Positions 57,575 to 64,000 of a stretch of DNA of 64,000 bases are shown piece by piece. Within the stretch, counting starts at the first letter, position 1; each line of letters begins with the position of its first letter. The notes beneath the pieces were generated by a model. It saw only the letters and a list, made by a program, of their open reading frames with translations, made no database searches and was not told the origin of the DNA. The DNA lies in assembly GCF_023703325.1 (NCBI RefSeq), contig NZ_JAMQGM010000039.1:1-64000 (forward strand), in the 5' to 3' direction. The translations under genes were made by a program, and so were the position numbers. This DNA is from Streptomyces meridianus (GTDB taxonomy: Bacteria > Actinomycetota > Actinomycetes > Streptomycetales > Streptomycetaceae).

Positions 57575-58498
57575 TCACCTGCCCGTTCCGCCGCTGCGGG
57601 AACCGGGTCCGCTGAGGAACGCCGTGACCCCGTCGCTGATGCCCTGCGCCGCCCGGCCGCGCCATGCCGCGCTCGTGAAGCGGTCGGCGTCCCGCGCATT
57701 GCGCATGTTGCCGCACTCGACGAAGACCTTGGGGACCTTCGACAGGTTGAGCCCGCCGAGATCCTCGCGCACGTCCAGCCCCCGGCCCGAGCCGGCGTAT
57801 GCGGCCGGCCTGCTGTCCGTCACCCGCGCGAAGGCCCCGGCGATCCGCTCGCCGAGGACCCGCGAGGGCCGCACGACCGACGACGTGTCCGCGGCCCCGG
57901 CGCGCACCGTCCCCGGAAGGATCACGTGGAAGCCGCGCTCTCCTGCGGGCGCCCCGTCGGCGTGCACGGAGACGACGGCGTCGGCGTGCGCCCGGTTTCC
58001 GATCCGGGCCCGCTCGTCCACACACGGTCCGTAGCGGCGGTCGCCGTCCTGGGTGAGCTTCACGACCGCGCCCCGGGCCTCGAGCAGCTTTCGGACCCGG
58101 CGCGAGACGTCGAGGGCGAACTCCGCCTCGGAATAGCCGGATCCGGTGGCCGTTCCGGTGGTGTCGCACTCCTTGCGCCCGGTGCCGATGCCGACCCGGC
58201 GGGCGATGGCATCGGTGTGCTCCGCGTTGTGCGGATTGTGTCCGGGGTCGATCACCACGGTCCGGCCCGCCAGCGGACGGGAGGCCTCCGGCCTCGTCGG
58301 TGAATCGCCGGGGGAGGCCTCCGCGGAGCGGGGTGACGCGCTCCCGGCAGGGCCGCGCGGGGACACAGCACCGTCGGATCCGTGCAGAGTGCTCCACCCG
58401 AGCAGCCCGGTGAGCAGGACGAACGGAACCGCCGCAAGCGCGATCAGCCGGACACCGCGCGGACGGCTCGGTGGGGACGGAGGTATGCCGGAGGTCAC
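57575..58498 (-). CDS. N-acetylmuramoyl-L-alanine amidase (Amidase_3)
   Basis: 307 aa from GTG 58498. One N-terminal membrane segment (LIALAAVPFVLLTGLLGWST), a Ser/Pro/Ala-rich stalk to about residue 75, then the zinc amidase domain. It shows TVVIDPGHNPHN (first His), GYSEAEFALDVSRRV (Glu), DAVVSVHADGAPAG (second His) and VFVECGNMRNARDA (catalytic Glu). It cleaves the lactyl bond between MurNAc and the stem peptide. The membrane anchor tethers it to the growing wall; likely roles are cell-wall turnover, hyphal branching or spore maturation. Confidence 0.87.
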   Translation of the reverse strand: MTSGIPPSPPSRPRGVRLIALAAVPFVLLTGLLGWSTLHGSDGAVSPRGPAGSASPRSAEASPGDSPTRPEASRPLAGRTVVIDPGHNPHNAEHTDAIARRVGIGTGRKECDTTGTATGSGYSEAEFALDVSRRVRKLLEARGAVVKLTQDGDRRYGPCVDERARIGNRAHADAVVSVHADGAPAGERGFHVILPGTVRAGAADTSSVVRPSRVLGERIAGAFARVTDSRPAAYAGSGRGLDVREDLGGLNLSKVPKVFVECGNMRNARDADRFTSAAWRGRAAQGISDGVTAFLSGPGSRSGGTGR

Positions 58499-58657
58499 GA
58501 GCGGATGGTAGTCCGGCGCAGGGCGCGTGCGTGAACCCGCCGGCGAGCGCCTCGGGCACGCGAACCGCCCACACGGGTCGCCCCGGCCGGCGTGTCCTGC
58601 CCCGGCCGCTGCCGCCGGTGGCCCCGCAGCGAAGGCAACAGCCGGTGCTGTCCGCCC

Positions 58658-59335
58658 TCAGGAGGAGAGGCCGCTGATGGCGTCGCCCACCAGCTTCGCG
58701 GCGAGGATCAGGCAGAGCACGGCCACGATCGCCGAGTTGTTCCTCTCCATCCAGATCCTGAGGCCGTCGAGCATGTGTTTCGAGCGCTCCTTGAGGGCGA
58801 AGTAGAGCACGACCGGTGTGCCGGGCCCGAGCGCCCCGAGCACCACGAAGACCGCGAGCGCCGTCGCCTGCCCGCCGGCGGATGTGCCCGTGCGCGCGAT
58901 CGCTTCCGCCGCGGCGATCACGAGCAGCAGGTTCTTCGGGTTGAGGGCGGACAGTGCCATCCCGAGTGCTCCCGCCTTGGCGGGGGTGAACGAGTCGACC
59001 GTCCGCATCCACTTCGGGAGCGCCACCTCCTCGTCGCCGCGCGGTCGGCCGCGCCAGTGCGTCACCGCCACCCACAGCAGCAGCACGCCGAGCGCCAGGT
59101 CGAGCGCGCTGACCCAGTCGGCCGGCTGCCCCTGGTCACTCGGGCCCGCGCCACCGGAGACCAGCAGCACGATCGTGCCGACCAGGGACAGGCCCAGGAC
59201 CCAGCCCAGGACCAGGGCCGGCCCGTTGGAGCGTGCCCTGGGCGTCGCGAGCATCAGCACCACACCGATGATCGGGAACGGGCTCAGCGCCACGCCGACG
59301 CCGTAGGACAGGATCTGACCGATCGCTTCGCCCAT
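58658..59335 (-). CDS. GAP-family (LysE-like) membrane transporter
   Basis: 225 aa from ATG 59335. Six membrane segments with the family's N-terminal GVGVALSPFPIIGVVLMLAT and the repeat-like GALGMALSALNPKNLLLVIA; the NPKN motif is characteristic. Mycobacterial GAP was linked to glycopeptidolipid transport; LysE relatives export amino acids. Substrate here is unknown. It is followed on the same strand by the amidase gene and lies 11 nt downstream of the DUF1254 gene, so it may belong to that operon. Confidence 0.8.
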   Translation of the reverse strand: MGEAIGQILSYGVGVALSPFPIIGVVLMLATPRARSNGPALVLGWVLGLSLVGTIVLLVSGGAGPSDQGQPADWVSALDLALGVLLLWVAVTHWRGRPRGDEEVALPKWMRTVDSFTPAKAGALGMALSALNPKNLLLVIAAAEAIARTGTSAGGQATALAVFVVLGALGPGTPVVLYFALKERSKHMLDGLRIWMERNNSAIVAVLCLILAAKLVGDAISGLSS

Positions 59336-59346
59336 GGCAGTCCACC

Positions 59347-60780
59347 TCACGCCGGTTCGATCTCGCCCGGCCGCCAGCTCTTGTCGAACCAGCTTTCGAG
59401 CGGACCGTAGAGCCGAAGAATGATGAACCATCCCTTTCCGGGGACGGTCCGGACCCGGTTCTCCCCCTTGCCCTCCGGCGCCGTCGGGCCGAAGTGGACG
59501 ACCGTGTCGCCGTTGTCCTCGGTCCGGACGGCATCGGAGAGGCTGTTCACGCTCGGGTACGGGCTGTGCGTGCGCAACAGCGAACGGGTCTGGGGGTCGT
59601 AGACGTTGACGGCCCAGAAATTCTTCGCCGGGATGCCGTTCGGCAGCCTGAGCGTGTACTCCCGCGCGCCGTCGAGCCATGCTCCGGTGGAGTCCTCCGC
59701 CGTGTAGGCGTACTGCGATCCGGCTCCGACGGCCGCCGCCGCCATCGCCGGTGAGGTACCCGCAGCGAAGTAGTGGAAGACCGCCCGAGCGTCCAGCAAC
59801 CGGGCGCCCTCCGGTGAGAGGAACTCGTGGTTGCGCGACGGCCACGGGTTTTTCCACGAGCTGCCGGGATAGAGGTAGAAGTCCGGATCACGCGGCCTGA
59901 AGGACAACGTCCGTACGATGCCCGACGCGATTCGGGCGGCGGTGTCGAGGAGCGAGCGCATGCGGTCGTCCGGCTCGAACGGCTTGCCGGGCACGATGCC
60001 GATCGCCGCGAGCTGTCCGGCCCGCTCGGCATCGAGAGCCTCGGGCGGCTCGGCCTGAACGAGCGTGTCGATCTCCTCGAAGAACGAGAAGTCGTTCGCG
60101 TGGACGGTGTTGAAGTCCGATTCCGCGAAGTTGACGAAGCGCTGCTCGGGTGGGTCCGCCGCGCACGAGAGCGGATGGATCCGCGTCCGGAGCAGGCTCT
60201 CCACACCACCCAGCGCACGCAGCAGCACCCAGGAGGAGAACGTCACCGGCCGCACGACGAAGTAGCCGTCGGGGACGTCACCGTCGTAGCCGGGTGGCAG
60301 GAAGAGGTACCTGCCGCCCACTCCCCGATCCGGTCCGGCAATGCCCATGTCGGTGACATGGCGCTGCCACAGGTCGTTGACCAGGCACAGCGAATGCGGC
60401 GGTGCCTCGATCACGGTGGGTCCGTCCTGGTCGAGCGCCAGGCAGGCCATCCCGTACGTCGTTTCCGTGTTCGCCGTCAGCACCAATGGGGCCGAGCCGC
60501 AGCGCGGGGCCGTGAAGCCGATGGTGCGGGAGTCGATACCGAGGCTCCGCAGTCCGCGTCGCATGGCCACCATCGAGGCACCGGGCACGCAGTTGAGGAA
60601 GACCTCGATCCCGCGCAGCAGGTCGAGTGCGTCATAGCTCCGGGTGACCGTGCCGGGCAGGGGCATGCCGTCGAAGAAGTCCAGCGCACCGAAGACCGTC
60701 TCCAGCCGGTCCGGGACGCTGATCGATGCGAGGGTCTCGGCCGATGTGCCCGGGCTGGGGCCGTCGCTCACAGGGGGCAT
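59347..60780 (-). CDS. DUF1254/DUF1214-domain protein
   Basis: 477 aa from ATG 60780 (AGGAGGAACGCG upstream); ATG 60795, which forms an ATGA overlap with the HAD gene, is the alternative. N-terminal DUF1254 half (LLRGIEVFLNCVPGASMVAM, LTANTETTYGMACLALDQDG, GRYLFLPPGYDGDVPDGYFV) and C-terminal DUF1214 half (YAYTAEDSTGAWLDGAREYT, LPNGIPAKNFWAVNVYDPQT, WFIILRLYGPLESWFDKSWR). No signal peptide, unlike many relatives. The family has no assigned reaction. A second homologue (61748-63303) lies just upstream. Confidence 0.82.
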   Translation of the reverse strand: MPPVSDGPSPGTSAETLASISVPDRLETVFGALDFFDGMPLPGTVTRSYDALDLLRGIEVFLNCVPGASMVAMRRGLRSLGIDSRTIGFTAPRCGSAPLVLTANTETTYGMACLALDQDGPTVIEAPPHSLCLVNDLWQRHVTDMGIAGPDRGVGGRYLFLPPGYDGDVPDGYFVVRPVTFSSWVLLRALGGVESLLRTRIHPLSCAADPPEQRFVNFAESDFNTVHANDFSFFEEIDTLVQAEPPEALDAERAGQLAAIGIVPGKPFEPDDRMRSLLDTAARIASGIVRTLSFRPRDPDFYLYPGSSWKNPWPSRNHEFLSPEGARLLDARAVFHYFAAGTSPAMAAAAVGAGSQYAYTAEDSTGAWLDGAREYTLRLPNGIPAKNFWAVNVYDPQTRSLLRTHSPYPSVNSLSDAVRTEDNGDTVVHFGPTAPEGKGENRVRTVPGKGWFIILRLYGPLESWFDKSWRPGEIEPA

Positions 60781-60791
60781 CGCGTTCCTCC

Positions 60792-61589
60792 TCATCGAGC
60801 GGTTCCCTTCAGTACGGTCTTCCAGTCGTTCTTCACGCTGACCGTCGTCCAGCCGGAACTCCCGGCCGTCGCGCGTGCCCTCTCCGCGCCGTCGGCGTAG
60901 GCGTACTCCCGGACCTCGTCGTCGTGCACGAGAAGCAGGGCGAACCGTGCGGACCGAAGCAATTCGACATCCACGTCGTCGTTGCCGGCCGCGAAGCACG
61001 GCAGCCGGCCGGTGCGGGCGAGGACGCACTCCGGTTTTCCGGGCCCGATCGCGACGGGGCCGTGCAGGACGGCCCGGCGGACCAGCGTGCCGTCCTCGTA
61101 GGTGAACTCCGGTGCCGAACCGATCACGTTCTCCCGCGGCAGGCCCCAGGTGTCCTCGCAGATCACCCGCATGAAATCGCGCCCGCCGCCCGAGCAGACG
61201 AACAGCCGCCAGCCGTACGTCCTGAGGTAGTCGAACAGCTCCAGCATCGGCTGGTAGACGAGGCCGGCGTACGACAGGCCGAAGCGCTCGTGACGCCAGG
61301 TCGCCAGGTACCGGGCGACCTCGGCCTCGTACTCTTCGAGCGTGGAGCCTTCCCAGGCCGAGCCGATGGCCTCCACCATCGACGTCACGGCGTCGGGGTC
61401 CTGTGCGTCCAACGCGTGGAGGAACGACTCGTCCCCGTCGACGATCGCCCGACCGGGCCACTTGTCGGCAGGCGACGGGTCCGTCCTCACCCGCGCGGCC
61501 AGTTTCCGGAGGACGAACGCCGTCTGCACCGGCGCGGGCTTCTCGACCCACAGGGTTCCGTCGTTGTCGAACACGGCGACCCGGTCCAT
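60792..61589 (-). CDS. HAD-superfamily hydrolase between two DUF1254 genes, probable 5' frameshift
   Basis: 265 aa from ATG 61589. Motif I is VAVFDNDGTLWVEKP, the DxDGT box; motif II is the Ser of FVCSGGGRDFMRV; motif IV is in CFAAGNDDVDVELL. Together they resemble phosphoserine-phosphatase-like enzymes. The family normally has about 35 more N-terminal residues. These are present in another frame from 61702 (PLGSWNDGVAKRAIVGFV) and would join after a one-base shift near 61612-61625 (then GGRSPGFVPP). Same-strand clustering with the two DUF1254 genes suggests a common pathway. Confidence 0.75.
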   Translation of the reverse strand: MDRVAVFDNDGTLWVEKPAPVQTAFVLRKLAARVRTDPSPADKWPGRAIVDGDESFLHALDAQDPDAVTSMVEAIGSAWEGSTLEEYEAEVARYLATWRHERFGLSYAGLVYQPMLELFDYLRTYGWRLFVCSGGGRDFMRVICEDTWGLPRENVIGSAPEFTYEDGTLVRRAVLHGPVAIGPGKPECVLARTGRLPCFAAGNDDVDVELLRSARFALLLVHDDEVREYAYADGAERARATAGSSGWTTVSVKNDWKTVLKGTAR

Positions 61590-61747
61590 CGGCGGAACGA
61601 AGCCCGGCGACCTTCCGCCGCTGCGGACGTCACGAACCCGACGATCGCCCGCTTCGCGACACCGTCGTTCCAACTCCCCAGCGGGGTCGTGCCCATGACC
61701 ACCTCACCGTCCGGTCCGTCATGCCTTCGGAGCGCCGTCGCGCGAGG

Positions 61748-63303
<1,556 letters not shown>

Positions 63304-63770
63304 GACCTGTGGTGAGATCCGTGCGGCTCGCTGCAAGAATCGCTCCGTTCTCCTGGGCGGGTCGGTTCGCGGTTGGCGTCCTATCGACCATGAGCCGTCC
63401 CTGCCGCAGACCACCACTGCACTTAGGCCGTCGGAGGGCCTGCGCCTTGATCGACGGACTTGCCCCCGACCGGCGCGGTCAACGTGTCGGGGAATCCGGG
63501 CGAGCGTTGTGGTGCCGACGAGCCGACTGCTCGTGAACGCGTGGCAGGGCGGACGTCGAGCGGTTCCGGCAGTGGTCCCGCCCCACCCATCGATGCGCGG
63601 CAGCGACGGCCCGGGAGGACGTCCGCGAAACCTCGAGCACGAGTGCGGAGTGTTCCGTTCCGGCGGGCCGCGCTCGCCGGAGCCGGCCCTAGGGCATGGC
63701 CGCGCGGCCGACCCTCCCCGCCTCCCGGACGGCCGACGCCTCACCGTTGCAGGTCCACGACCCTCCGAGC
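63304..63770. other. 467-bp region without a recognisable gene
   Basis: Between the start of the frameshifted DUF1254 gene (63303) and the end of the methyltransferase gene (63771), both minus strand. It probably holds the promoter of the DUF1254 cluster. Open frames here are compositional. Confidence 0.45.
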
Positions 63771-64000
63771 TCAGATGCCGGAGCCCGTGCGCCGCAGGAC
63801 GCGCAGGGAACGGGTGGCGGAGATCTCGGTGAACGCACCGGACTCCAGGGCGCGCCGGTGGATGCGGTACGGGGCCTGCCCGCCGTCCGCCGGGTCGGCG
63901 AACACGTCGTGGATGACGAGCAGGCCGTCGCGCACGATGTGCGGGGCCCAGCCCTCGTAGTCGGCACTCGCGTGCTCGTCGGTGTGCCCGCCGTCGACGA
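63771..64000 (-). CDS. C-terminal part of a class I SAM methyltransferase (cut by window edge)
   Basis: The minus frame is open from the window end to TGA 63773-63771, giving 75 codons. It reads VDGGHTDEHASADYEGWAPH, IVRDGLLVIHDVFADPADGG, QAPYRIHRRALESGAFTEIS and SLRVLRRTGSGI. The pattern FIDGGHT, then DYxGW, then GGxLVIHDVF is that of Methyltransf_24-type enzymes, whose SAM-binding first half lies beyond the window. Substrate unknown. Confidence 0.65.
   Translation of the reverse strand, partial: VDGGHTDEHASADYEGWAPHIVRDGLLVIHDVFADPADGGQAPYRIHRRALESGAFTEISATRSLRVLRRTGSGI

Noticed and set aside
57414..59075. 553-codon minus-strand frame
   Set aside because: Overlaps the amidase and GAP genes in another frame; Arg-rich shadow without domains.

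Overview
The window is high-GC actinobacterial chromosome, most likely Streptomyces or a close relative. Evidence includes frequent GTG/TTG starts, GGAGG-type ribosome binding sites, a WhiJ-like XRE plus DUF397 pair, a lone roadblock/LC7 protein, a Tat-exported glycoside hydrolase, and ESX-type secreted proteins. I saw no rRNA, tRNA or CRISPR array. All family names come from recognising motifs by eye; no database search was run.

Layout. 0-7 kb: an intact-looking IS3-family insertion sequence sits in what looks like a polymorphic-toxin gene. It is followed by small accessory genes (YciI-like, lipoprotein, DUF6461-like, PPOX, DHFR-like, DinB) and a WYL regulator. 7-12 kb: a putative glycosaminoglycan-type operon (56-aa LAQTG membrane peptide, hyaluronan-synthase-like GT2, UDP-glucose dehydrogenase) and a lamin-tail secreted protein. 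12-17.8 kb: Sua5/YciO-like, a divergent LysR/DapA-like pair, a roadblock protein, and a patch of decayed genes. 17.8-24.8 kb: a secreted NHL-propeller protein, a GH27-like hydrolase with its ROK regulator, a membrane protein and an SDR. 25-27 kb: WXG100-like and NlpC/P60-like ESX substrates and a lipoprotein. 27-33 kb: PIN remnant, DUF429, WhiJ-like module with clear operators, small membrane proteins, DedA, a broken DUF402 gene. 33-41.5 kb: PhoD, secreted nuclease, FetB-like permease, Mn2+ riboswitch plus GDT1 exporter, HAD phosphatase with an upstream ORF, a coupled pair of unknown proteins, ABM enzyme. 41.5-45 kb: serine-integrase remnant, lipoprotein, secreted endonuclease I.

45-52 kb: a TetR/EamA efflux pair with two operators, then a five-gene cobalamin-riboswitch operon encoding a surface-anchored alpha/alpha-toroid protein, a second exported protein, and a complete ECF transporter (T, A-A, S). 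All four internal junctions are 4-nt ATGA overlaps. 52-56 kb: a KstR-like TetR with a consensus-matching operator, divergent from a GT4 / methyltransferase / toroid-enzyme operon. 56-64 kb: membrane proteins, a cell-wall amidase, a GAP transporter, a DUF1254-HAD-DUF1254 cluster, and the end of a methyltransferase gene.

Nine loci carry probable frameshifts, many fixable by one base in G/C-rich tracts. This is either real gene decay or residual indel error in the assembly. The most interesting coherent systems are the B12-riboswitch ECF/surface-toroid operon, the HAS-like/Ugd/LAQTG-peptide operon and the KstR-operator GT4/MT/toroid operon.
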